Of a DNA stretch of 64,000 nucleotides, positions 46,332 to 57,900 are shown one piece after another; the stretch's first letter is position 1, and the number at the start of each line of letters is the position of its first letter. The notes below the pieces were generated by a model. The model saw nothing but the letters and a program-made list of their open reading frames with translations, had not been told where the DNA came from and searched no databases. A program made the position numbers and the translations under genes. Source of the stretch: Rhynochetos jubatus (Eukaryota; Chordata; Aves; Eurypygiformes; Rhynochetidae); contig CM050676.1 of the NCBI GenBank assembly GCA_027574665.1, positions 4,950,157 through 5,014,156 on the forward strand, written 5' to 3'.

Positions 46332-49075
46332 ACTGGCTTCTGGCCCCAGGCTCGCCCCACAGGGTCACCCCCAAGCACCCCCCAGAAGAGCAGCAGCAGT
46401 TCCCCACAGCGATGACCAAGTGACTTTTTAATTTATTAGCCAAGTAATTTTGTATGATTTTTTTAAAGGGAGTTGATTGCACATTCCCGCTCGCCCCGGC
46501 TGTGGGGCAGCCAGTCTTAACCACTCCCTGCACCGTGCCCTCGCGCTGGCACCAAACCGCGCTGGCTGCTGGCAGGAGCAGAGGAGGCAGGGGCTGAACT
46601 GAGCCCCGGCCCCCGCTGTCCTCCAGCGCAGGCTTGCAGCCCTCGGGCCTGGAGCTCCTGGGACAGGCCCTGAGCCAGCTCAAGCTCTCCTCTTCCTCCC
46701 TGTCCCTCTCCTGCAGGGAGCTGCTCAGCTTTTCTGGCTCAGCATCTTCCTGCAGTCTCCAAGGAAGCCGTGAGGGCTGTTCATCCCCTTGCTCTAAGAG
46801 GATGCTCCAACTGCTGGCACCTCTGTGCTTGCAGCGTTAACCCTGTCATTGCAAAGCCCTTTTGGTAGCGGAGCCTGATGGCCAAGCTGCTGAGCAAGGA
46901 GTGGGAAGCCTTCCATCAACCCAAAGCTCCTGCTGACAGGGAGGGGCACTGGCATCTGCCTCTGGGGCTTGATTTCTTTTCCCTTCTGGGGCAGGTGGTG
47001 CCGGTTCCTGGAGGTGTGAAGCTCGGCTAGGGCCATCGGAGCGCTCACGGATGCAATAGAGAACAAAGCTGCAGAGCACAAGGGAGGGAGGAGAGGGCTG
47101 TCCTCATCCTGCCTCCCTCTGCCATGCTGTGGGCTGGGCTGAGCTGTGCAGTGTCAGCTTCCCAGAGCGGAAAGCCAGGTGGGGGTTGTAAAGACAGGAA
47201 CTGCTCCACTTTGGCTGGATGTTTGAGTGCCAGGGCAGGCAGGAGTTAAGCCGAGGGAGCTCGTCAGCTGGGCATTAGCACTTCATTCCCTGAGCCCTCT
47301 GCAGCTTTTCTCCCCTTGTGAGTGTCCAAAGGGAAAGACCAGAAACTGTGCCAAGGTCACAGCGAGCTGCCAGGAACGAGGGCTGCCTTCCCTGGGGCTC
47401 CCGTAAGTGTTGAGGAGCATCTCGAGGTGCTGCCCATCAGCCATCGCTCTGGCTGCACAGAGAACCAGCCCAGAGGTGAGGGGTGGCAAGACACTCCCCA
47501 CGGCTGCACCCAGGGTTCAGGAGACCCAGTTTCCTGACTCCCAGAGAGCAGAGGGTGCAGCTGGCTGCAGCCACTCCCCTGCAGCTAGCCCAGGAAAGGC
47601 CCTGGCTAACTGTATGGCGGTTGATGGAGTTCACCTCCCTGCTGCGGCAGGAGCCTGAGCTTCGGGGGTTGGCGGCGCTGGGTTGGTCCCCGCCGGCTGG
47701 CAGGGAGGCTGCGCTGCGGCTGAGCAGCACGCGGGTGGGATGGAGCAGCCTGGACTGTGATCGGGGCTCGAGGCAGGTCTGGGGGCTCAAAGCAGGTCTG
47801 GGGGCCCTCCTCTGGCTGGAACTGATGCTGAGATGCGCCCATGCTGCAGGCTCTAGGGCCTTCCCTCTTCACCTCGGGCTGCTGGGCACCAGGAGAGTGG
47901 CAGATGCCACTGATGCTTCATTTTTTAACCTCAAAGCCAAGACTTTCCCTTTCCCTTCAGCCATTCCAGGTACTTGTTCCAGGAATTACCAAACTAAGCG
48001 GAGGGGCAGCTGTCCGCAGAGTCAGCGGAGGGCACGACAGGGCAGAAGCAGAAAATAGGGCGGTTTGAAGGCAGATGGCAACTCTAGTGGAAGCAGCAGC
48101 GAGGGATTAAGAGGAACACAGAGAGCTTGTGCTTTGGGAATTGGTGTCCCCAGATGACTTCAAAGTGCCCGTTAATCCTCACACGCCTGCTCTGCTCCAC
48201 CTCTGTGCAGGGCGTGCTGGGGGGTACACAGCAGCTTCACTGTGAAAAAGTCTCGAGGGGCCGGACGCGCTCCAGGCTTGGCGGCAGGATAACCAGAGCT
48301 GTGCCACAGCCGCCGTTTCCTCTTCCGTAGCGCAGGCTGAGCCGAGCGGGAGCAGGCTTCCCCATCGCAGCTCTCCGGCCTCGGCTGAGCCGCAGTAAAT
48401 GCTCCACAGCTCCCGCCAGCGGGAGAATGTCGCGTGCAAACCCGGCTCCCCGGGGTTCGGCGTTAGTGAATTCTCCAGTGCGCCAAGTCAGCCCACGGAT
48501 GAGCGGAACCCTGGCAGTTCTGCCAACGTTCGGTCGTGTCTAGCCAACAAAACCTGGTGCTCCGGCGAGGCTCACTGCTTCTCGCCGTGTGCCTTCCAGG
48601 GCTGCCGCTAGCACCCTCCCCTGCCGCTCCCTTCAGGAGGTGGAGCTGGCGCCCACCGTCGCCAGGGCAGAGAGAACGGGCATTTCATCCAGCTGTTACT
48701 CGGACAGCTGGGCGAGCGAGAGAACCCCAACGCTTACCTAAGGGGCAACAATGGTGTTTCGTAATGGAATGGAAGACAGATGCTGTGAAGAGTTACCGGG
48801 CCAGCGGGAGGCCCAGTAACTTACCCAGATCACCTTCTAGAATAGCGCTAGGGCACCGGAGTAGGTTTCCGGAGTAAGGGAAGATGGTACTTGGCCACCC
48901 GGAGATGTGCATCGGCTGCTGGTGATTTACAGACGAGGGTCCGTCGCCATCCTCGGGTCACTGTGCTTTCTGTATTTCCAGTCAGCGCCGTGTCCAGGCT
49001 CCCTGGGGCTGTACGGAAGCCGTTTCTCTGTTGTACAGTGGCCGTTGCCAATAAAAACTTGATTTCACCCTTGTG
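46332..49075 (+). other. PLEKHJ1: Probable long PLEKHJ1 3' UTR
   Basis: No exon is recognised between the PLEKHJ1 stop and the first canonical AATAAA on the plus strand at 49,050. I read this as a 2.7-kb 3' UTR, but an intervening noncoding gap with an earlier variant poly(A) signal is possible. An AT-rich stretch with tttttaatttattagcc (about 46,424) follows the stop closely. Confidence 0.4.
49050..49055 (+). terminator. Polyadenylation signal, probably PLEKHJ1
   Basis: AATAAA followed by aacttgatttcacccttgtgg and then tcggagctgttc, a T/G-containing downstream region. It is the first AATAAA on the plus strand after the PLEKHJ1 stop. Confidence 0.45.
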
Positions 49076-49865
49076 GCAGTCGGAGCTGTTCTAAGCAGCA
49101 GAACCTCGGCTGGGGGGTGGCTGTAGCGAGCTCTGGGTCTGGCGCAGCCCCGGAGGGACCCGGCGTCTCGGGAGCGTCACGGGGGTCCGATGGAGGAGCA
49201 GCAGCTGCGCGGGCTGAAGAGCCGTCGCCCTCGGTCCCACCAGGAGCAGGGTGGTGCTGGGAGCAGGCGCAGGCGACGAGGCCCCGGCTGCGGGCGGCCC
49301 CGTGAGGTGGGTTTAGGGGCGCTTTGCTAACGGAGCCCAGCGCTTGGCCAGGGCTGGAGTGACAGAGGTGAGCAGGAGGAGCAGGGCCAGGCTGCTGCCA
49401 CGGCCTGTTTCCAACACCTGAAAGCCCATCCCGAGCCTGCCCGTGTTCCACGAGCCGTCCGCGTTAGCGAAGCAGGGCCTGCGTCTCGCCTTCAGGCTGC
49501 TGCAGCGCATTACCGTGGGAAGTGCTGCCGCCATCGCTTCCCAAGCGAAAATCCTGCCTGCCTTCAGTTCCAGTACACCGCTGAAGTTCCCGGCTCACGG
49601 GGTAAGTGTCACCCGGGTGGGTTTGTAATGCCACTAACATGCTAACCACCGAGAGCTTAACTGCCCCTGGCTTTGCCCAAGCTAAACACGCTGCCTAACT
49701 CGGGGCGCGGGGAGAGCAGCGGGGCCTGTCCCTCCCTGCCTGCGCCGGCCGCTGCCGCCAGACAGACCTGAGGTCCAGAACGTCCCCTTCCCTGCGCGGA
49801 CGCCGAGCACCGTCCCCTGCGGACGCCGGTCCTGCTGAAGCAGTGAAACTCCACAACAGTACGGT
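49076..49865. other. Short gap between convergent PLEKHJ1 and DOT1L transcription units
   Basis: GC-rich DNA without a recognised exon or repeat. It lies between a plus-strand poly(A) signal (49,050) and a minus-strand one (49,889). Confidence 0.4.
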
Positions 49866-49883
49866 GTATTAAAATACATACAC

Positions 49884-49889
49884 TTTAAT
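49884..49889 (-). terminator. Candidate distal DOT1L polyadenylation signal (ATTAAA)
   Basis: ATTAAA on the minus strand, followed by gtgtatgtattttaatacac and then a T/G-rich stretch (gtactgttgtgg). This is the expected layout of a hexamer plus downstream element. Confidence 0.35.
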
Positions 49890-50248
49890 ATAAAGACAAA
49901 ACTCCAAAGCATTGTTTCAATTACAAATCAAGGTAAAGACACGAGAAATTAAGTGGAGGGCGGGGAGAAAAAACTAACTCTTACATTGTGGAGAATTAGA
50001 AAGGCAGGGTGGAAATATATATATTATACATACATATATACACACCAGAAGAATTCACGCTACTTCTACGGAAGAATGAAAGGAATGACAGGACAACTTA
50101 CCGGTATAAAAAAACCCAACAAAAAAGATAAATTAGGGGAAGTTTGAATTTTAAATAATTCAGTTTAATAGGCTAAATTATATAAACTAATTCCTATTCA
50201 CTAGGAAACATCCCATATCACTGTTCTAAGAAAATGGGGTTTTTTTAA

Positions 50249-50274
50249 AAAAATCCATTGAAAAATGGATTTTT
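50249..50274. other. Perfect 11-bp hairpin with GAAA loop
   Basis: AAAAATCCATT (50,249-50,259), loop GAAA, then AATGGATTTTT (50,264-50,274). On the minus strand, the likely transcribed one, the loop reads TTTC. It is short, so it is not a typical microRNA precursor. Confidence 0.8.
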
Positions 50275-53200
50275 ATTAGTAGTTAAAAGTTTACTAATCA
50301 ATTCCTGAGCAACAGCAACCTCATAATCTACTGCTTTCCCCACCAAAGTCCCACTCAGCGAGGGCAGGCTCTCACTCCTAAAAGTTGAACAGAGACCTAA
50401 AAGGTTGGTTTTTAATTTGAAATTGATCACTTAAAAGATTAATAATAGGTTAAAAAAGCCAAGCAGGATGGATCAACCCACTCCACCTCTTCCGCGTGAA
50501 CTCCAGAAACAAGACCTTTCCAAAGAATGCTTTGACCGCACCAGAAGAGCGACCAGATGTGCCTTGAAAAAAACCGAAGGATCACAAACTTGAGAACTTC
50601 AGGGTTAGCGTCATCAAACGCTGACTTCTGAGACGTGAAAACGTAAGAAACCTCTTTGGAAGGAGGGTCGCACACGGCGAACAGACCGCAGAAGCAGTTC
50701 CCTTTGTTTTTATCTTGGGTTTAAACCCTGAAGTTCACAGTAACAGCATCTCTCACTGCCAAGTTCGGTCTAAACAGACACGTATTCATAACGCGCAGCT
50801 CAAACCCGGCACAAGGCGGCTTTTACAACTGGCAATCCCTCTTGCAGTGAAAAGCTGATATGCAAGCTACGGCAAAGTAGGAGCAGAAAACGAGGAAAAA
50901 CAAAAAAATGCTTAACAGCCATAAAACTTCCATACTCGTCCACTGACTACACACCTGTGCTTCCAGAAAATCCAGCCCGACTTCTCCCTCAGTGCTGCGA
51001 AGATAGTTCACAAAAACACGGTCTAGTTTCCTCTCCCCAAACTGACTCTGCAGCGGTTGTTGCTTTGCAGTTCCCTAACGGAAGGAACCATCGTCTGCAG
51101 CTCCCAGTGCTAAATCCTCTGTGCTTTTGGCTCAGGCAAAACAACAAACGCAGACTTTCCCAGGACGGCCGCCTGGGCGAGCTGGGATACCTCCCTCCGA
51201 GATAAAACACCAAGAATCCTCCGGGGTCCATACCCTGTGGTAAAAGGCCCGACTGACTCAGACAGCAAACGGGTTACACGCAGGCCTTGCGCCACCACAG
51301 CCGCCTGACGTCGGCTCTAGGGCAAAATTACCAAGCCCTAACGAACGCTCTTGGGCAAGCAGCCCGGCAATCGGCACCCCCCAGCTCTGGCGAGGGACGG
51401 CGACCCGGGGCTGGGGAAGCGTGTTTGTTACTAGTGCTCGGAGGTGATCAGCACCAACTCCAGACCCGGCCACGGGGAAGTCTGAGCCAGGCGGGGAATC
51501 ACGATGAGCAGCTTGAAAACAAGCTCCCAGCGCTGAAGTCTCCTCTTCCAGCAATGCGGCACAACCTGGAGCGGGGCAGGGAACGGCAGGCGGATGGAGC
51601 AGCCTTTTGGCACGTAAAGGCCCGATCCTGCCCACCTCCCCTGCCTGCTGGACCCACACACGTGCTTTGTCCTGCAGAACCCCCCCGCCGCCTACAGCGA
51701 CAACGCTGCCGGGAACACCCTGTGCCAGCGAGCCCCTGAGCAGGAGCATCACGGGGGCACGGGACCCACAGGTCCTTGTGCGAGGGCCACCGATGTATCC
51801 GCAGGAGTCACAAAGAGGTGGGTGGGCCTTGAATGGTGGGAACGATCTTGGAGCTGAAACCGCTGGCCCTCACACTGCTCGCAGTCTGTGTCCCACAAAA
51901 ACCCATCACCTGAACAGGAGCGGAGACACCCGCTCTGCGTCCGCTGATGCTCTCCCTGCCATGCCGCTCCTCTGCTCAGCCTCTCCTCTGCTTGGACTCC
52001 CTTCCAAGTGGAAAAATAACGGGTGGGGGAGCAGACGCTGCTTTCTAAAGACACAATCCTACCAAGAATCAAACCACGCAAGTCCCTGGAGGCAACCCCA
52101 AGCTGCCTGTCCGTGGCCTCGTTACTCCAGCACAGAAGACCTCCTGGAAGGGGAAGCCCAGCAGCACGGCAAGATACAGCCTCCTCCGCAGGGAAGGCTG
52201 GGATGAGAAACCTCATCACCACAGGGAGTAAAACCACCGAGGTGCGGGGTACCCGACCTGCCCACGCGGTTTTGCCCCACGGCTTTCAGTATGAACCTGT
52301 GCTGCGCTAAAAGCGGGGGAGCCAGACCTGGCTTACACCCTTCTCCTTCCCGCTCACATCCCTCCCGTTTTCCGAGGCAAAGCAACTGCCCAGGGTATGC
52401 CCGCATGGAGAAGTGCCACCAACGCCTCTCAAGGCAGCTCGTCCCCAGCAGGGTGAAGGCAGACACGCGCAGACCACACGCCCGACCACGCTGCGCTGAG
52501 CCACGCTGTCCGCCCCGACCAGCCGCCGTGGCCAAGCAGCACTGAAGCGATGCTCCACTTCGGAATGTTATTCAGATGCAACGGAAGAGCTCATCAGGCC
52601 TGAAACCCATCTGCTCAGCAGATTTCAAATGAAGTTGCCTGGTTGGCTGTTAAGTTTGACTAAAGAAAGAAAGAAGCTACTCAACCCTTTGACTTGAGAT
52701 CAAGTCACCGAGTGTGACCAATGGCTGGGCGAGTTTCAGGCAGCAGAGCAGCAGCTCCTGGGGATTGGAAAGCTCCTGGTTCGCAGAAGCAGTGATGAGT
52801 AGATCCCTTCATGAACAAGTGACGCAGCCTTTCTACCTGGGGTACTCCAGTGACTGCAGGTGCAATCCCAGTTCAGACCCCACAAGCTCTCCTTCACCCC
52901 ACGTGCTCATCCCCCCAGCGAGTCCTGGCACAGGGGGGATTCAGGCTTCACGACCCAGGCCGAGCCCACAGGCAGAGCCAAGCCAAACCCCGCCAACAGC
53001 ACGGCGAGCACAGAGCGTGTGCTGGAAGATGAAGCAGCTATTGCCCTAGGGAGGAAGGGAACAAGATGTGAGCGCAAGAAAATACCTCTGTGTTTGTCTG
53101 GCCAAGGAGACAGGAGCTCCTGCTAACCGAAGAAACTGTCGGAGATGAACATCACGTACACTGCTCCCTGTTGCTGGAAGCTTCCCCTTCGCGCCTCTCC

Positions 53201-54837
53201 CACTGCATCCACAACCTGAACTAAGAGAGGCGAAGATGCTTCCCATCCTTATGGTCATCCAGATCCTCCTGAAGGAGACGGCCTCATCTGCACCAGAAGA
53301 GGCGATGCAGGGAGAGCTCGACTTGCCCCTCATCCTGCACGCCAGCTCGGTCCCAGCAAGCCAAGCCTCTACCTCCTCCTGCCACCTTCTCCCTCAGCTA
53401 CGTGAAAAGCAGAGAAACGTGACGGCGGGGTGCCCCGCACCCCTGGCTAACGGGAGGATCGCTGCCGAATGACTAATCTGCCGCAAATGGCGAGTTTAGG
53501 TTTCGTGCTTCTGGAGCACTCCCAGCTTCCCAGCTCGGTGGGTCTCAGGGGGCTGAACCCGGCAGGCGCCAGCCGGAGGTAGCAAATCGCTGAAAAAGGA
53601 AGAGCGCAGAAGGCTGCTTCCCCAGGGCTGACACTGAGCCGCAGGGCACAGGTTCTGCTCAGAGTAACGCTCAGGAAGTTCCTTTTTTCTTTTTCTTGGC
53701 AAAGTGCGTGCTACAAGATGTATTTTAGCTTCCTGATGAGTTCCCGACTGGCAGCAGCAGCGTGCAGGAGAGGGAACATGTGTGACAGCCACGGAATGAC
53801 TGGACCCGGCAGGATGTGGTAAGGAAAAAGGAATTCCTTTCTGGAACTGGTTGTTTGGCTTTGAGTAGTCAAATGCATCTCCAGTGATTGAAAACAGGTT
53901 TCGGATGTCTGGCACATCGCTCCGACGGTAGGATCACGAGGGTCTTCTTGTAGCCATATGGATGAGATCTGAACAGCTCCAAGAGCAGCCCTACAGCAAG
54001 GTGAACGCTCTCTGGTTTTGCAGCCAGAAACAAGTTGAACTTGCCCGAGATCATGCAGAGCGATAAAAGACCAGGGAGTGGAGAACACCATGAGTCTCCT
54101 GGCAACATCTCCCCAGCCACGCACTATTGTCCAAAACCTGCACTCGCCTGGCTCCCCCTCTCACACTGCTCCCCACGAGCAGCAGCTTATCAGGCACCTT
54201 CCGGGAAGCACATGTCAGGGGGATTCCCACGAGGATGTAGATCAGAGCTGCCACCGAACGCGCTGCAGTTACACAACGCCTGGCAAGGTGAAGGTGCCAG
54301 CGGTGCCAGGCGTGGGCGGAAGCCACGGCAAGGGCAGAGCAGCGCTGGACTCCTGCAGCGTGGGCTGCCAAGGTGGAAACATCAGGTGACAGGGAATGAC
54401 AGCACGGAGGTGATGCAGAGGTAGGTGAAGGCCAGGTCCCAGCGCAGCCCAGGAGGCTGAAGCAGATGCTCAGCATGTTGGCCGGCAGACTGAATCCCTT
54501 TCAAGCGCGTCCCAACGACGAGCTATTCCTGGGTCAGCATCTGGTTTCCTTCGGCCTTCCCGGACAAGGGCTGGAGAGTCACAGACTCCAAAATGCTGAG
54601 TAGTTGAAAACGCCCCGATAGCGCACACGTGCTTGGGTACTGCAAGCGGGCTTGTGCTGCGCCTTTCCAACGTCTGCTCGTGAGCAAGTCCTGCAGGAGA
54701 CACAGCCTGGCTGCCCATCACCAAGGCACTCGCTGCCGCGGGTGACACTGAGGGACAGAGGGCATCTTGCTTTCCCACAACTCCCTCCGGAGAGCAGACG
54801 ACAAACTCCTTGCTCAGGGCCTTTGGCCCGAAGGGTC

Positions 54838-54920
54838 ACAGAATAATTTAGGTTGGAAAAGACCTTTAAGATTGAGTCCAACCGTAAACCTGACGCTGCC
54901 AAGTCCACCACTAAACCATG
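54838..54920 (-). mobile_element. CR1 LINE 3'-end fragment
   Basis: The plus strand reads cacagaataatttaggttgg, then aaaagacctttaagattgag and tccaaccg, then gccaagtccaccactaaacc, the typical reverse complement of the CR1 3' end. Only about 80 bp are left, so it is a severely 5'-truncated insertion in minus orientation, the same strand as DOT1L. Confidence 0.9.
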
Positions 54921-57900
54921 TCTGACAGTTGTGTCTTGTTCCCCAGACGGCGATTCCTGAAATGCTGTGAACCTCGGGGCAAAGCAAGTCATTCCCACAA
55001 CAAGGATCTCCCGTCCTCTTCGGCTGCGTGCCAGGAGCCAGCTGGGCAATATGGGCCTCGAGGAGGCGTTGGAAAGCACAGCAGGTTCCACAGAGCCCTG
55101 CGAGGGGGCTCCTTCTCCAAACAGGCCCCTTGGGTAGTGTCCTGCGAGCGCCACGGTGACGAGCACACGCGAACCGCCCCCCACGCAATGCAAGGGGTGG
55201 TGGCCGAGTTCTCTTGCTGGATGTCTTCTGCAGTCTGAGATGAAAGGGGGCACAAGAGGTCCAAGGAGCACTGGATCTTGGTCCCTTTTCAGAAGAGGAT
55301 CTGATGAAAGCAGAGCGATTAAAAGCTGCTACTCGAACTTCCTCATCTTTCGCACTGGGGATGTAAGCGATAGGAGGGAGACGTAATTCAGGCTGCTGCC
55401 CCTCCAGCAACTGCTCAGGCACAGCCTACCATTTTCAACCCGAGCACTCTGCCGTTTGCTGGGAAGGATGCTAAAGCAGCTCTGCAACTCCCAGTTACCC
55501 CTGGATCGGGAAGAAGCTGAAGCTGCCCAACTCCCAGCTGCAAAACATCTGGGTTACATTGTCTTCCTGGATTCCAGGACATACACTGTGTACGGCTTCT
55601 ACTAGAAGCTACTGGATGATTCTCAGCTATCACCCTCTGAGCATTCTGCCCTCTTCCAGGTTTCTATCTTGCTGTTAATAACTCATCAGGGTGCACCGCT
55701 GTCAAGTCCTCTCCCACATGCCAAGCAGAAAACAGTTCCAAAATGTCCCTAATTTCCAGGGCTTCCCTTGCCAGTGAACAAGAGGGCAAGTCAGATCAAC
55801 AGTTTCTGCACACAAAGGCTGCCTATGGAAGACACACTTAGGAATCAACAAAATCACTGCACTTTGTCCTAAATCTCTACTCAGATTGTCAGGGATGAGG
55901 AACAGAGGAAAGGGACTGACTGTAGGGAGTAGAAATAGCTACAGCACCTCTCCTGCACCACTCTTGAACACGGCCAGTGTGCTGCCCACAACTGTTTCTC
56001 CTGGATCCAGGTCGCAGGACAGAGCACACAAGGGCAGAAGTACCCTGCCTACTTCAAAACCAGAAACAGGAGTCAAGCAGCTAATGCGTCCAGCCCAGCT
56101 TTTTGTGACCACGGGATGCGCCATCGGGTGGCTGGTAGGGCAGGGCTCCAGCCTAAGGTGAGTGCCCGATTGCTGGAGGTGGGAGACTCATTAGGGAGCA
56201 CTAGTGACCTAGAAGGGATTTAAACAGTGAGCGCCTCTGACGCAGAGCAGTCAGTGCTGCCTCTCAGAGCACCAGGGCTAGCAGGCAGATGTTGCCCAAA
56301 GCCTAAACGTGGTTTTCTTCTCGTCATTTTGCTGTTGCAATTCCCCTTGTTTTACTGTAGTTTCCTTTATTGGTGTTTGGTCCGGTCTGAACTACAGACC
56401 AGCGTGATTTCTACTCAATAGATCATCCTTCTCCTCACTTTGTGCACTTGAATAAATAAGTTTTTACAAGTTTACTGTGCATTGTACAATCTAAAAATAA
56501 ATGAAATAAAGTATATGAAATTTATACTTTTTCATCACACCTCTATAAAATACAGCCGAGCGGCACTCTCTGTACACAGAACACCAAGTCACAAGACAAT
56601 TAACTGCACCAGTTTGATAGTGTGGCAGCACAGTAAGCTAGATTGTGGTGTTTTTGTGAACTACCATTTAGACCTACTTAAAGCAAAGAAATACAAAAGC
56701 AAAATGCACTTCGTCGATAAATGTACACGGCTAAGCCATTTCTGAATCAAGTATCAAAACCCTACTAACAAAATACATTGTACTTGGAACAAAACAACAA
56801 GCTGAGAAACTCTGCTACCTGCACCAGTACAGAAGCACGACGTTCAGTCTTCCCAACATGTGTAAAAGGGGCCTGACCAACACCAGTGATTATGCACCCT
56901 GTTCATATGCCAATGACAGCCCAGAACAAGTTACCAGACTAGCTACCAAAATTCACAGTGACTTGAGTGCCACCAGCAACTGCAAATGGCCCAGTGAAGT
57001 AGTCAGAATGGGGCAGGACTTGAATTTCCTCTGCTCAAACTGTGCCCGCTGAGCTTGCTGCTCAACTGTTGGCTGCTCAACTGTTGGCTGAGCTTGCCCA
57101 GGCCGCCCCAGGCACTCCAGCTGCCGCTCCAGAGGGGAGCGCCGAGTTCTTAATGAACGCCATTAAAAACCACCCAGTTAACAGAGCACCTGCCTCAGTT
57201 CAAATTAAATCAAAGCATCAGATAAGAGACTGCCATTCTCTGTAGCTCACACTGCTGCAAACCAAGCGGATTGTGGTATATGAACAGAGTAAGTTGAATA
57301 AATAAACTGCAGACCTTTCTGAGAACTGGGTTTGGCATTGGTCAACCCTCCAAATTCAGCACCAAGGATTCAAACTAGAGGCACAGTTCTGACGGACAAA
57401 ATAGCACCGAGAGGAGGCTCTTTACATCTCTGCTGGTGTGCCAGTCCTTTATTATTCAGAGAATTTAACAGTAAGTTGTATCTATGATTCTAGGTGGAAT
57501 AAAATAAGTCAAAATTGGTTTCACTTTAAAAAAAGATAAATATCTAAACTATCAACATTACAAACTGGAGCTTTAAGCATTTATTTTGCCTTTTTTTTTT
57601 TTTTGCCTTTTTTTTTCTTTTTTTACTCAGATTCACAGTAAATATTCTTTTTTCTGTTGTTTAGGTCTTTTTATGGTTTTATTTTGTCCAGTAGTAAGAG
57701 AGTAGAAACCCCTGCACAGGCCAGGTGAGCACCTTTCAGTGGAAGCCGAGTGAAGTTGGTCCACGTTGTCCTTGCATAGGTCACATTGGGTTGAGGTAGA
57801 AATCCTAGTTACCTGCACAACAGGAGAGGAAGAGACTCATCTAAATAAAAGACAACAATCTACTGGGCGTTAGATGTGTCAATCATTTCTACATTGCTCC

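Larger units (their letters stand above)
49866..54837 (-). other. Possible distal 3' UTR of DOT1L, or intergenic DNA
   Basis: No coding exon is recognised on either strand. The part nearest 49.9-50.5 kb is strongly AT-rich, with an AT/TA dinucleotide run at about 50,017-50,045 and a strong hairpin at 50,249-50,274. It begins with a minus-strand poly(A)-type signal at 49,889-49,884. The rest is moderate in GC. Whether DOT1L transcripts reach this far is unknown; earlier poly(A) signals exist near 59.06, 57.45 and 56.37 kb. Confidence 0.3.
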
